This document shows positions 36,493 through 45,361 of a DNA stretch of 64,000 nt, piece after piece (positions within the stretch are counted from its first letter, which is position 1; every line of letters begins with the position of its first letter). The notes beneath the pieces are model-generated. The model made no database searches. It was not told the DNA's origin and saw only the letters and a program-made list of their open reading frames with translations. The stretch comes from Hyphomicrobiales bacterium. GTDB lineage: Bacteria > Pseudomonadota > Alphaproteobacteria > Rhizobiales > Rhizobiaceae. A program made the translations under genes and the position numbers. Location: the NCBI GenBank assembly GCA_900472675.1, contig UCJA01000006.1, forward strand, positions 248,001 to 312,000, read 5' to 3'.

Positions 36493-38364
36493 CTAAACAC
36501 CGCTCTGCTCACCATCCCAAAACTTAATGCGGTCAGGCACGCCCCGGAGGGCAAACACGTAGAAGGCGTCGCGCTTTTCCCGGCCGTGAACGAGCCGCAG
36601 AGCAAGCTTCATCCGCTGCTCTTTCTTGGCAAGAAGTACTCCCTGCCTCTGCAACTGCTTCAACAGCGCCGGACTGTAGCCAAGCCGCCCCTTCACGGCG
36701 GTCTTCGTCACGGCGATGCTCAACGTCCGGTCCTTTCTGTAGCGGATAAAACCTGCGATTCCAGCGAGAGCGTCGTCGGATAGTTCAGGCTTGCCGCCAT
36801 CTCGCAAGTCGACGAAAACGTTCGCCGGATCCTCCATGTATTCGTTGAAGCGCGGGTCACCTTGCTTGATCACTTGGGTGCAGCCGTACCGAAACCACGC
36901 CCGCAGTACCGTCTTCCTAACGTTCCCCCACCGGTTCCCTCGTAGTGTTCCTGTGTCGAAAGCTATAACAGCCGTGGCGTACGCCAGAGCAAGAGGTTGG
37001 GCTCGGCGATACTCGATCTCACCGGCGTCACAAGCCCCGAACCCTCCCGCCTTGAGAAACTCTTCCATTGCCTCCTTAAGAAGGTTGAGAAATGCGGGGT
37101 AATCTCCGTTGACGCGTTGCAAGATGTTCCGGATGAAGCGTCGGGCCAAGAGCCCGTGGTTGGACTGAATCACAGCAATGACCTCGGTCATTGCCTCGGC
37201 AACTGACTTGAAGCCATCGGGCACGGTATCAAAAAACCGGGTGTCGCGTTCGGGCATGCTGAAGGAGATCAAGCGCACACCCAAAGCCTCCTGCCCTTCC
37301 GGCGATGAGGCGAGGATCGTCTTCATTGGATCGTTCGAACTAGAAAGTACAGTTAGCGAATGGCTCGCGGCACTTTCCCCCGTCCTTGCACGCCCCATCC
37401 CAGACGACATGCGGAATACCACGTCAGAAATAACCTCACCCCGCCGCTTGAGATCGCGATGAGCCAATGTCGCCTCGTCGAGGATCAGAAGGTGGTTGTT
37501 AAAGTCCCTGAAATAGTCCTCGATCTTCTGCTCAGTCATGCTCCAGCGACGAGCATATCCGTTTTGCCGATGAGGCCGTCCCCAGATCGAGCCGGCAACG
37601 CCGCTGGTCAAGGCAGTTTTGTAGGATGTGCTCCGACCGACAAGATCAACCATCATGTTTTCATCATTGTAGCCCGCCGCCGCCAAGAACGGCTTCAACG
37701 CTTCCGAAAGGCCGACGAAGAAAACAGTGAGGGGGATGGCCTGATTGCGAAGTACGGACGAAACGGCTTTCTCGTAAACGCGCAGCTTTCCGATGCGGTC
37801 GAAGCCGCCGGGGTTATTGGTCAGAGAATACACCCGAAGCGAAGGCGCACAGGTTATTACGTCGCCATTACCGTAGTGGAAATACCGAGGAATAGGGCGC
37901 TGCTCGAAACCTCGACGGGTCGCAACCACACTCTCAGGGTCTTCCACCGGATTATGGATCTTCTCCCAAACTGCGGCTTTTTCCGCTTTGTCGGTTGCAA
38001 GAATACCGATCCCAGACAGCACGCTCATGACCTTGCTATGACTTGCTGTCACGTCCTCGGCAGGCAGGATACGGTAGTTGTCCCGCGCCGCAACGAGGTA
38101 GTAGAGATGCCCGCTGTCCCCCTTCAACAGCGTGATGCGAAGTTCGCTGATTGGCACACGGAGGCTCTGCGCCGACAAGTCCTTTGAACTGCTTGCCGTT
38201 GCCAAAACCGGGCCTAGGCCCGGTTTCGTACGATGGGCATGCACCGTCACCTGATCGGGGACCCTACGAGGTGCAGTTGCCAACCCCTCATCGCCAACGC
38301 CGCCTTTGAAGCGTTCGGCATCGAGGTATACCCGCTTAACCCCAGACTTCTTGTTGCCGTTCAT
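36493..38364 (-). CDS. DUF927-like ATPase
   Basis: 623 residues resembling DUF927 proteins, helicase-like ATPases of phage, satellites and integrative elements: TRRGFEQRPIPRYFHYGNG, AIPLTVFFVGLSEALKPFL, P-loop VGRSTSYKT (about 242-250), Walker B LLILDEATL (292-300) and an arginine-finger-like SSNDPMKTILASS region. The P-loop has tyrosine where glycine is normal (YKT, not GKT). It overlaps the Rep-like gene by ATGA. Probably supports replication of the excised element. Confidence 0.7.
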   Translation of the reverse strand: MNGNKKSGVKRVYLDAERFKGGVGDEGLATAPRRVPDQVTVHAHRTKPGLGPVLATASSSKDLSAQSLRVPISELRITLLKGDSGHLYYLVAARDNYRILPAEDVTASHSKVMSVLSGIGILATDKAEKAAVWEKIHNPVEDPESVVATRRGFEQRPIPRYFHYGNGDVITCAPSLRVYSLTNNPGGFDRIGKLRVYEKAVSSVLRNQAIPLTVFFVGLSEALKPFLAAAGYNDENMMVDLVGRSTSYKTALTSGVAGSIWGRPHRQNGYARRWSMTEQKIEDYFRDFNNHLLILDEATLAHRDLKRRGEVISDVVFRMSSGMGRARTGESAASHSLTVLSSSNDPMKTILASSPEGQEALGVRLISFSMPERDTRFFDTVPDGFKSVAEAMTEVIAVIQSNHGLLARRFIRNILQRVNGDYPAFLNLLKEAMEEFLKAGGFGACDAGEIEYRRAQPLALAYATAVIAFDTGTLRGNRWGNVRKTVLRAWFRYGCTQVIKQGDPRFNEYMEDPANVFVDLRDGGKPELSDDALAGIAGFIRYRKDRTLSIAVTKTAVKGRLGYSPALLKQLQRQGVLLAKKEQRMKLALRLVHGREKRDAFYVFALRGVPDRIKFWDGEQSGV

Positions 38365-39224
38365 GCCAATGCTCCGATCATGGTTGCCATTTCAAGCCTC
38401 ATAAACCGCGATGTGATCGGCTCGGCGAAGCCACCAAACTGGATCAAGTGCGTGATCGGCACGCTCGCCATACAGCGGAGCCAATGTGCTTCTTCATCGG
38501 CTGGCATACGGTTCGGATTGCGGGATCGACGTCCGTCCGAGAGGGGATACTGAACCCGGTCCTGAGCCTTCATTTTAGTCAGGTAACCGAGGATGTTTCC
38601 AACTTCTTCGGTCGCAACATGCTTAACCTTCACCGGTTTGTCCCGACCACGCGCAGAGCGCGGCAACCGGACACGAAACGCAGTTTTCAAAGCGTGCTTA
38701 GGAACGCCGCCGACGAGGATGTGGGCATGCGGTTCAAAAGTGTACTCATCATCGAGACTGCGATCTCCGGACATTTCATATCCGGCGACAAAGACTGGGG
38801 TAAAACCTTCAGAGCGGAGGGATTGCATGGCTGCACGGACTTTGCGGCGCGGAGGTTCGAACGCATCGGCGGTGGCCACCTCTGGCGCAACGCGCCAACG
38901 CTTGTCAGCAACGGTCACAAGGAAGAACTCGACCTCAGTACTGGCAAGAGCAGGAAGGACCTCAGCAACAATGAAGAGCTGGAGGCGTCCCCATTCAAAC
39001 CGGCATGCAGCACTAAGGCGACCCCGGTAGAGGTCATCCCAGCAGGGATGAACGGACGATGCGCAGTTAGAGAGGAGTGTCAGACGACGAGCTTGCTCAC
39101 GGGGCAAGGCGCCCGACCTGAACTCAGACTTCGGCATCTGGTTCTTGATGAGACGGTCGATGGCGATGGAATTGATATCCATCCACCTGTCAGTTGTCAT
39201 GTTGGGAGGCAGAGAAGGCAGCAT
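38361..39224 (-). CDS. HUH-type Rep-like protein (putative)
   Basis: 287 residues. FEPHAHILVGG (HAH at about 166-168) fits the two-histidine metal motif of HUH endonucleases, and VGNILGYLTKMKAQDR supplies a tyrosine (Y214) three residues before a lysine, as in rolling-circle Rep proteins with one tyrosine. FFLVTVADKRW may be motif 1. It lies between the AlpA-like regulator and the DUF927 ATPase. A nicking initiator for the element is a good hypothesis; sequence similarity is too thin to be sure. ATG 39224 follows AAGGAA. Confidence 0.55.
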   Translation of the reverse strand: MLPSLPPNMTTDRWMDINSIAIDRLIKNQMPKSEFRSGALPREQARRLTLLSNCASSVHPCWDDLYRGRLSAACRFEWGRLQLFIVAEVLPALASTEVEFFLVTVADKRWRVAPEVATADAFEPPRRKVRAAMQSLRSEGFTPVFVAGYEMSGDRSLDDEYTFEPHAHILVGGVPKHALKTAFRVRLPRSARGRDKPVKVKHVATEEVGNILGYLTKMKAQDRVQYPLSDGRRSRNPNRMPADEEAHWLRCMASVPITHLIQFGGFAEPITSRFMRLEMATMIGALA

Positions 39225-39343
39225 TGTAAGTTCCTTTGGACACGGGCTCGCGTTCAGAGGGCTGGCGGCTCTCCGGCGGCGGCGTTGGCGATGAGGGGTT
39301 GGGTTAAGGCGTGGCTCAACGAGCCTGAGAGATAGCAGCTCAA

Positions 39344-39372
39344 CCGCGTCGCAAGTGCTTTACGCGACGCGG
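39344..39372. repeat. 9-bp perfect inverted repeat CCGCGTCGC/GCGACGCGG
   Basis: Arms at 39344-39352 and 39364-39372 with an 11-nt loop, between the AlpA-like gene stop and the Rep-like start. No T-run. Could be an origin hairpin for the HUH protein or a terminator. Confidence 0.5.
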
Positions 39373-39389
39373 CATTGCTTTGAGGCAGG

Positions 39390-39644
39390 CTAGAGTTCGC
39401 CGTTGTCAATCTTGGCAAGAAGTGCGTGGATGTCTTCTGCCCGCCAAACTGTTACCCGGGGGGAAATCTTCCTTGACTTGGGATAACGACCCTCGCGGAC
39501 GCCCTGCCAAAAGCCTGAGCGGCTGATAGGCAGAGGGCCGACTGGGCTGAGGATTTGCTTCAAGCGAACGTAGCCGCTCTCGGGAAATTTGGACGAAGCG
39601 ACCGCGTTAGCCTCTGCGATCACCTTCGACATAAGTTTCGTCAT
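39390..39644 (-). CDS. AlpA-like excisionase/regulator
   Basis: 84 residues. The core ESGYVRLKQILSPVGPLPIS, SGFWQGVREGRYPKSRKISP and TVWRAEDIHALLAKI is the MerR-like winged helix of the AlpA/phage excisionase family. ATG 39644 follows CGGAGCAAAC. AlpA proteins activate integrase genes or act as excisionases in P4-type elements, so this is the likely switch for excision. Confidence 0.85.
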   Translation of the reverse strand: MTKLMSKVIAEANAVASSKFPESGYVRLKQILSPVGPLPISRSGFWQGVREGRYPKSRKISPRVTVWRAEDIHALLAKIDNGEL

Positions 39645-39761
39645 GTTTGCTCCGTGTTGTTTGTGTTGAACACGCTGCAAACTTGGTCCAATCAGATCCA
39701 ACATACCATTTGCCCGAACTCGTATCGGACAGTCCGGGGGCGCTACGGACATAGCGATTTA

Positions 39762-40736
39762 CTAGGTACGCTTGCTCTCTTTGTTGATCTTTTTCAGCAG
39801 GAACGCTTCCCTGATCAGGCTCTCATGTTCTGATGAATAAACCGGCGGTGAAAACCTCTTTCCAGCGAACGGCATCAATGGCTTGAGGTTTACCTCATAC
39901 TGATCGTCATCGCTGCCGAGCTTGCTCAAAACCAAATCACAAAAGTACCGCGCGCGACTAAGCCACTCACCGAGTTTGGGCAAAAATTCCTTCGCCCGAA
40001 TTTCTGATGAGAGAATGGCATCTAGCAAAGTTTCGCCCCGGCTCTTTATTGTCGAAGCCGCATAGAGCAGCGCAAGTGACTGATCATTCTGAGTCCAGCG
40101 GTCAAGCAATGTAGACCTGACGGACTTGCCCTTGTTCATAGATGTTAAAGCGATCACCGCACGTCGCTGACTGACGGCATGATATTTTGCAGGATCGTGG
40201 CAATCCATCGCAGCGAAGTGCAGCACGCCGCATGCCTTAGCTAATTGTCGTATACTGCCAGCTTGCGCGTAATGCCAATCCTGAAGGTATTCTCGCGAGA
40301 TCGACGTTGCCAACGCCTTATGCCCACCTAGGGGGTAGAAGATGTCCGTAAGGAAATCTTCGCCGGCTAGGATGTACCGAACGACAAAATCCTTCTGAAG
40401 TGGACTGAGATGCCTTAGGGCCTTGTCGCCTTCAAGTTCCGAAAGGTAGTCAAAAACACCGTGTTGCATGAGGAGCGATCCGTAGGTGTCATCGGTAGGA
40501 GAGGTAACCCAGCCACAGATCCCAAGGAACAGCACTTCTCGGAACGAACGGTAGCCGTCAGGTGGTTCTGAGATTTCCTTGATCGCGTCGAGGGCTTTAA
40601 ACCGCGAACCAAGCGCTATATCAGCAAACGCTTTCTGCCCGTCCGGCTTCTTCGGTGTGTCTGGGCTGGCACCGCAGTCTCCAATTAGCCGAGCAAATTC
40701 TTCGAGCTGGCTTTCCCGATCACGTAATTCGACCAT
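39762..40736 (-). CDS. uncharacterised island protein (324 aa)
   Basis: Soluble, mostly helical, without recognised motifs (SFREVLFLGICGWVTSPTDD, LSPLQKDFVVRYILAGEDFL, HKALATSISREYLQDWHYAQ). It lies between the AlpA gene and the integrase. The proposed ATG lies inside the remnant of an old integrase in another frame, so its 5' end may have formed at a recombination junction; later ATGs may be used. I do not recognise the family. Confidence 0.65.
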   Translation of the reverse strand: MVELRDRESQLEEFARLIGDCGASPDTPKKPDGQKAFADIALGSRFKALDAIKEISEPPDGYRSFREVLFLGICGWVTSPTDDTYGSLLMQHGVFDYLSELEGDKALRHLSPLQKDFVVRYILAGEDFLTDIFYPLGGHKALATSISREYLQDWHYAQAGSIRQLAKACGVLHFAAMDCHDPAKYHAVSQRRAVIALTSMNKGKSVRSTLLDRWTQNDQSLALLYAASTIKSRGETLLDAILSSEIRAKEFLPKLGEWLSRARYFCDLVLSKLGSDDDQYEVNLKPLMPFAGKRFSPPVYSSEHESLIREAFLLKKINKESKRT

Positions 40737-40867
40737 TCGCTCATCAACTCCTGCCGCTTATCAAGAAGATCGCCGCGACGATAAGCTGCTTCGACCTTGT
40801 TTTCGATAGTGTCGGCAGGCGCCATCTGGGCAATTTCTCGCGGAACGCCGTTGCCTCGGCCGCACAG
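40685..40867 (-). pseudogene. remnant of a second tyrosine integrase C-terminus
   Basis: Minus-strand frame gives GNGVPREIAQMAPADTIENK, VEAAYRRGDLLDKRQELMSE and WSNYV. The AYRRGDLLDKRxxLMxxW pattern is the usual tail of many rhizobial phage-type integrases, just after the catalytic tyrosine. The frame is closed by a stop at 40868-40870, and nothing upstream continues it. It is a decayed copy distinct from the intact integrase at 40897-42120. Confidence 0.55.
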
Positions 40868-40896
40868 TCAGTGCCGAACCTGTGATGTCCGCAAGA

Positions 40897-42120
40897 TCAA
40901 GAATGCAAGATCTTGGTTATATGGCTATCCCAGACCATTAGCGCATCTCTGATACGGATGTCGAGATTAGGCCGACTGTAGTGCTTTACGAGAGTCCGCG
41001 TTGTATTTCCACCACGTTGGTGTCCAATCGCTGCTGCTATTGTTTCGAGCGTGACACCAAGTTCATCTAACCCAGAGACGAAGGTGCGTCGTAGATCATG
41101 GGTGGTGAAGTGCTCAATAGGGCGTTCGCGATGGTTCAATGCAAGTCCGATATCGTCGGACCGAAGGGCGCGGCTTTTGTCAACAGTTTGGAAAAATGCG
41201 CCCTTGGACTCATCAGCAATAAGATCTTCCACGATCGACCGGGCACGCCCCACCAATGGCCTCGTGTGCGCTTTTTTGTTCTTGGAGCGACCTGCAGGAA
41301 GTGTCCAAAATAGCTGCTCGCCCTCATGCCAGATTTCCGAAGCCTTTATGCCTGCGACTTCACCGACCCGTGCCCCTAGCAAGATCTGCAATTTCAGCAC
41401 TACAACCGCATCTGGCGGCATGTTGGCGGCACCATCTTCTAGCCAAAGCCAAAGCTTTTTGAGTTCGTCTCGGCTCAGTGTGCGATCGCGTAGCGCACCA
41501 TTGCCGTAAGACGGTAACCCTGCAGCCGGATTAGCCGTTACGTAGCCTTTAGCTACGCCCCATTTAAACATTGCATCAACGACTTGGCGGCGCTTTTCCG
41601 CCTCTCTCGGATATTTAGCTGATACAGCATCTAAGTGCTCTGCAATATCGCGCCTGCTGACCACGTGCACCGGCTTAGCTAAGCTGTTTGCCATCGCCCT
41701 TCCGAGGCGTCGCTCTATTTCTTTGGCTGTTCTCAGGGCGCCTCCTCTACGGTTCGGACTAGCAATGTCGCGGCTGTAAACCGCTATCAGATCTGCAGTC
41801 GTAACCAACTTCTCCTGCGCCTCTCGCTTCAGTCGCTCCGTGGCGATCAGATCTATGCCTAATCGCGCGGCCTTCACTATGTCTGCTGCACGTTCTCGCG
41901 CATTAGCTAAGTCCAATCCGTTTTTCCCCTCAGGATCACACGTCCCCAAAGATGTACTAAGGATCTTCCCTCGCTTTATCCTCACGGTCACGTTCCAAGT
42001 TCGTCCGCCATCCTGAGCGACACGAACGCGTAGACCATCCTGCTTAGCATCACCTACGTAGTACGGAATCTCAGCCGGCTTAAGGTTGGTGATCAGGAGC
42101 GACGTCAACGGCTTCTTCAT
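40897..42120 (-). CDS. tyrosine integrase (P4-type)
   Basis: 407 residues from ATG 42120, which has AGGAGG upstream. N-terminal arm-binding DUF4102-like domain (ITNLKPAEIPYYVGDAKQDG, RVRVAQDGGRTW), core-binding domain, then the catalytic domain with R251 (LLGARVGEVAG), H341xxR344 (THDLRRTF), H367 (IGHQRGG) and Y381 (LVKHYSRP). All catalytic residues are present. It sits 181 bp from attR, and its leader contains the arm repeats, so integrase binding may also control its own promoter. Confidence 0.95.
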   Translation of the reverse strand: MKKPLTSLLITNLKPAEIPYYVGDAKQDGLRVRVAQDGGRTWNVTVRIKRGKILSTSLGTCDPEGKNGLDLANARERAADIVKAARLGIDLIATERLKREAQEKLVTTADLIAVYSRDIASPNRRGGALRTAKEIERRLGRAMANSLAKPVHVVSRRDIAEHLDAVSAKYPREAEKRRQVVDAMFKWGVAKGYVTANPAAGLPSYGNGALRDRTLSRDELKKLWLWLEDGAANMPPDAVVVLKLQILLGARVGEVAGIKASEIWHEGEQLFWTLPAGRSKNKKAHTRPLVGRARSIVEDLIADESKGAFFQTVDKSRALRSDDIGLALNHRERPIEHFTTHDLRRTFVSGLDELGVTLETIAAAIGHQRGGNTTRTLVKHYSRPNLDIRIRDALMVWDSHITKILHS

Positions 42121-42149
42121 GGGGCTCCTCCTAGCTTGCACTGCAGCTA

Positions 42150-42167
42150 TAGCAACTTGCTAGCAAC
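42150..42167 (+). repeat. right arm-type repeats, TAGCAAC twice
   Basis: TAGCAAC at 42150-42156 and 42161-42167, period 11 bp as at the left end, same orientation. Located between integrase start and attR. Confidence 0.6.
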
Positions 42168-42300
42168 AAATCGACTGGCTTTAGCTGACCATGCTGCACT
42201 AATTCGGACTGCCCGGGGTGTTGTATTTTAAAATGACTATTTTTTTTCAATAGGTTATGACTTTATGACGGTCTGCATGACTTCTGATGGACAACTGACC

Positions 42301-42315
42301 CAAGGGCTGGTGTCA
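42301..42315 (+). repeat. attR core, CAAGGGCTGGTGTCA
   Basis: Matches attL at 14 of 15 bases. From AAG at 42302 the glycosyltransferase frame resumes without a gap. Confidence 0.75.
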
Positions 42316-42748
42316 GACGTGGCTGGTGCTGATGCGTGACCCGGCGCGGCTGGCAGGTGAAATGGGGTTCGGCGCCTTCCTGATCTTCCATCTGATGGTG
42401 GGCGGCATGCTGGTCTCCTCGCTGCTGCATCCGCTGATCATCGTGTTTCTGGGGCTTGGGGTGATCTCCCTGCTGCAGGCGCCGGCTGTCGGCATCCCGC
42501 CTCTTACCCTGGCGCTGTTCGTGATGGACTTCGTCAACATCCTCGGCAGCTACCTGATCTTCCTCGGGCTTGGGATCGGATCGATGATCGACCACGAGAA
42601 GCGGCTGATCGGCCGGCGCTGGGCCATGGTGCCGTTCTACTGGATGCTGACTTCCTATGCCGCGTGGCGCGCCGTGCTGGAGCTGCACAGCAAACCTTTC
42701 TTCTGGAGCAAGACGCCGCATCAGCCGGTGAAACGCAAACCAGATTAG
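42302..42748 (+). pseudogene. glycosyltransferase C-terminal part, cut off by island
   Basis: Reads KGWCQTWLVLMRDPARLAGE, then membrane helices (FGAFLIFHLMVGGMLVSSLL, IIVFLGLGVISLLQAPAVGI, LALFVMDFVNILGSYLIFLG) and a cytoplasmic tail with MVPFYWMLTSYAAWRAVLEL. It is in the correct frame and order to follow RWFKG at 17.77 kb. It has no start codon or ribosome site of its own, so it is probably not expressed. Confidence 0.85.
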
Positions 42749-42758
42749 CGCTTCAGGG

Positions 42759-45083
42759 CTAGGCTGCGCGGTGCCAGCCAGCCCAGGACTGGAGGTCTGG
42801 GCGGCTCAAGGGGCGGCTGAACAGGTAGCCCTGGAATTCATCACAGCCGATGCCCCTTAGAAGTGCTGCCTGTTGTTCCGTCTCGACCCCTTCCGCGGTG
42901 ACCGTCATATCCAGACCATGGGCAATGTCGCGGACGGCGCGCACGATGATCTGGCAGTCCGGCCGGTCCGAAAGATCTGCAATGAAGGACTTGTCGATCT
43001 TGATCTTGTCAAAGGGAAAGACCCTGAGGTAGCCGAGGGAAGAATAGCCGGTACCGAAATCATCCAGCGCGATGCGCACGCCGAGGGCGCGGATGCGCCT
43101 CAGGATGTCGAGGGCGCCCGAGACATCCTCCACCAGCAGGCTCTCCGTCACCTCGATCTCAAATCGGGATGGCGGCAGGCCGGTGCGCAGCAGAATGGCC
43201 AGAATCCGGTCCGGCAGGTCGCGATCGCGGAACTGCACGGGAGAGACATTGACGGCAACCCGGCGCGCGTCCGGCCATAGAACGGCGGTCCGGCAAGCTT
43301 CCTCCATGATCCAGTCGCCCATCGGCACGATCAGGCCCGTGGCCTCGGCCAGGGGAATGAAATCTGCCGGAGAAATGGTGCCCCTCTCTGCATGGTGCCA
43401 GCGCACCAGGGCCTCGCAGCCGGTAACCACGCCCGTCGACGCGTCGATGAAGGGCTGGAAGACCAGCTGCAGTTCCTTTCGGGCCAGCGCCTGGCGCAGG
43501 TCATGCGCGAGACGGTTTCGCGTCTGGACCTGGAGGTCCATCTCCGCACCGAAAATGCGGAACGTTCCGCGTCCGTCGCGCTTGGCGCGGTAGAGGGCCG
43601 CATCGGCGTTCTTGAGAAGATCGGTCGACGTCAGGCCATCCCTCGGAGCAAAAACCACGCCGATACTGGCGCCGACCGAGAGCTCGAAGCGGTCGATTTC
43701 CACATGCGCTTCGACGCGCTTCAGCACCTCCAGGCAGAGGGCCTCGACCCGGTCCGGCTCGCAATCGAAGGTCAGCATCGTGAATTCATCGCCCCCGAAG
43801 CGGGCGACCAGGCTAGTGGGCGCGGATGCGGCCTGCGCGAGGCGGCCGGCGATTTCCACCAGGAAGGCGTCGCCTGCCGGATGCCCGTAGCAATCGTTGA
43901 TCGGCTTGAAGCCATCCAGATCGATGCTGAGGAGGGCAAAGGGTCGGCCAGACTGCTGCGCCGCCTCCAGCGCAGAGGAGAAATTCGTGCGGTTGGGCAG
44001 GTCGGTCAGAGCATCGTAGAGCGCCAGATGGCGCACCTGCTGTTCGGCCTGCTGGGAGGCGGTGACGTCGGACATGACCCCCCTGAAGCCGGTAAAAAGC
44101 CCTCCTGCCCCGGGGATGGGACGCCCCGAGATCGCGAACCAGCGCTGCGCGCCCTCGATCGTGATGGGGACCACATGATCCCGGAAAGAGCGGTTTGCCT
44201 GCAGTTTTGCAAGAAGGTCGGTAACCGCCGATGCGTTTTCCGGCCGCAGCCTGTCCTCGAGCATCAGTCCGAGATGCTGCCCCTCCATCGCCTCCGGCGC
44301 ATGCCCGAATGCGGACGCGAAACGCGGGGACGGAAACACGATCCGCCTCTGCGCATCTGTTTGCCACAGCCAGTCGCTGGACTGGTCTTCATGTTCTCTC
44401 AGCAGCAGGCCGATCACCTCGTTCTGCTTGGCCAGCGTCATTTCCTGGAGGACGCTATCGCGGAAGGCTTTCGAGTGCTGACGGATGAGGCTGGAGCCGC
44501 TCCCGACCGCGATGGCGTAAAGGACGAAGAGGACCAGATTGTCGAAGGTCGGCCCTGTCGATGCGGCAGCGATCCCCGTTGCCAGAAGTGCGGTCAGCAT
44601 GAAGGCCATGGCAGACCGGAAGACAGGCGCATGCACGAAGCTTGCCGACCAGAAGGTGCCGATGGACAAAGCGAGCATGAACGCGAATTTCAAGCCACTC
44701 TCATGCATGATCATCCAGCTGGGGAAGCTCAGCATGGTGAACGCCGAGAGAACGGACCAGGATGCGTAGAACCAGAGCTTGCGCTCGGGCAGAAGGACCG
44801 GAGGCCCGCGGGTGGTGCGTCGCGCGAGAGCGATGCGGATCGTGCCAATGACCACGACGGCTGCAAACCAGCAGAGCGACGAGACCGGATAGGTCTGGAA
44901 GAAGAACAGGACCGAAATGGCGGCCGCGAGGGTAAAGCTGATCAGTCCCCTTTCGACGTTCTGTTCTACCGCATAGACCTGCCGGCCCCGCAAATAGTCG
45001 TCGACATCGGACATGGACCCCGACGGCGCATTATCCGCCGACTGCATCCCAGGCATGCTCAGATCACCATCACCGCCCCGCAT
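42759..45083 (-). CDS. membrane GGDEF-EAL protein with PAS domain
   Basis: 774 residues from ATG 45083 (GGAGAG upstream; GTG 45146 also in frame). N-terminal membrane region of about five helices (LISFTLAAAISVLFFFQTY to LVLFVLYAIAVGSGS), a PAS domain (QSSDWLWQTDAQRRIVFPSP), a GGDEF domain with intact RFGGDEF, and an EAL domain with EALVRW, ALDDFGTGYSSL and AEGVET. Both active sites look complete, so it could make or degrade cyclic-di-GMP. The signal is unknown. This is the first chromosomal gene after the island. Confidence 0.93.
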   Translation of the reverse strand: MRGGDGDLSMPGMQSADNAPSGSMSDVDDYLRGRQVYAVEQNVERGLISFTLAAAISVLFFFQTYPVSSLCWFAAVVVIGTIRIALARRTTRGPPVLLPERKLWFYASWSVLSAFTMLSFPSWMIMHESGLKFAFMLALSIGTFWSASFVHAPVFRSAMAFMLTALLATGIAAASTGPTFDNLVLFVLYAIAVGSGSSLIRQHSKAFRDSVLQEMTLAKQNEVIGLLLREHEDQSSDWLWQTDAQRRIVFPSPRFASAFGHAPEAMEGQHLGLMLEDRLRPENASAVTDLLAKLQANRSFRDHVVPITIEGAQRWFAISGRPIPGAGGLFTGFRGVMSDVTASQQAEQQVRHLALYDALTDLPNRTNFSSALEAAQQSGRPFALLSIDLDGFKPINDCYGHPAGDAFLVEIAGRLAQAASAPTSLVARFGGDEFTMLTFDCEPDRVEALCLEVLKRVEAHVEIDRFELSVGASIGVVFAPRDGLTSTDLLKNADAALYRAKRDGRGTFRIFGAEMDLQVQTRNRLAHDLRQALARKELQLVFQPFIDASTGVVTGCEALVRWHHAERGTISPADFIPLAEATGLIVPMGDWIMEEACRTAVLWPDARRVAVNVSPVQFRDRDLPDRILAILLRTGLPPSRFEIEVTESLLVEDVSGALDILRRIRALGVRIALDDFGTGYSSLGYLRVFPFDKIKIDKSFIADLSDRPDCQIIVRAVRDIAHGLDMTVTAEGVETEQQAALLRGIGCDEFQGYLFSRPLSRPDLQSWAGWHRAA

Positions 45084-45304
45084 AGACACTCTCCGTCGCA
45101 CCTGCGCCGACAGTGTCACCGGAGCGTAAACAAGTCCCTGTAACACCTCGAATTTCAGCAGGTTATGATGGAGCAGTGTACGTTATCGTACGGAGGCGGC
45201 TTCATGTTCATCGCTGCGGGAGCGCGATGGGATCATACTCAAGCGCGCTTTTCGGTGCCGGCGTGGCGCATCGGGCTAAGCTGCTTGAAGACGCACCACA
45301 AAGG

Positions 45305-45335
45305 AAAGCCCTCGCTCCATGGGAGCAAGGGCTTT
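45305..45335 (-). terminator. hairpin after BON gene
   Basis: AAAGCCCTCGCTCC, ATG loop, GGAGCAAGGGCTTT: a 14-bp stem with one mismatch, 27 bp past the BON stop on the minus strand. T-richness after it is moderate. Could also serve plus-strand transcripts. Confidence 0.6.
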
Positions 45336-45361
45336 GAATAGGCTTTTGGCATAAGGTGAGA

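Larger units (their letters stand above)
17772..42315. mobile_element. 24.5-kb integrative element (defence island) in a glycosyltransferase gene
   Basis: Bounded by 15-bp direct repeats with one mismatch (17772-17786 and 42301-42315) inside a glycosyltransferase whose two halves flank it. Inside each end sits a TAGCAAC-N4-TAGCAAC pair. A tyrosine integrase lies 181 bp inside the right end. Cargo: DUF262 protein, HTH/GIY-YIG operon, type I R-M, serine recombinase, STAND ATPase, envelope operon, DUF3768 pair, Rep-like module. No conjugation genes are visible, so it is not a self-transmissible ICE on this evidence. Confidence 0.85.

Noticed and set aside
17772-42315. Self-transmissible ICE
   Set aside because: No relaxase of MOB type, coupling protein or type IV secretion genes are seen; the HUH-like protein sits with replication-type partners.
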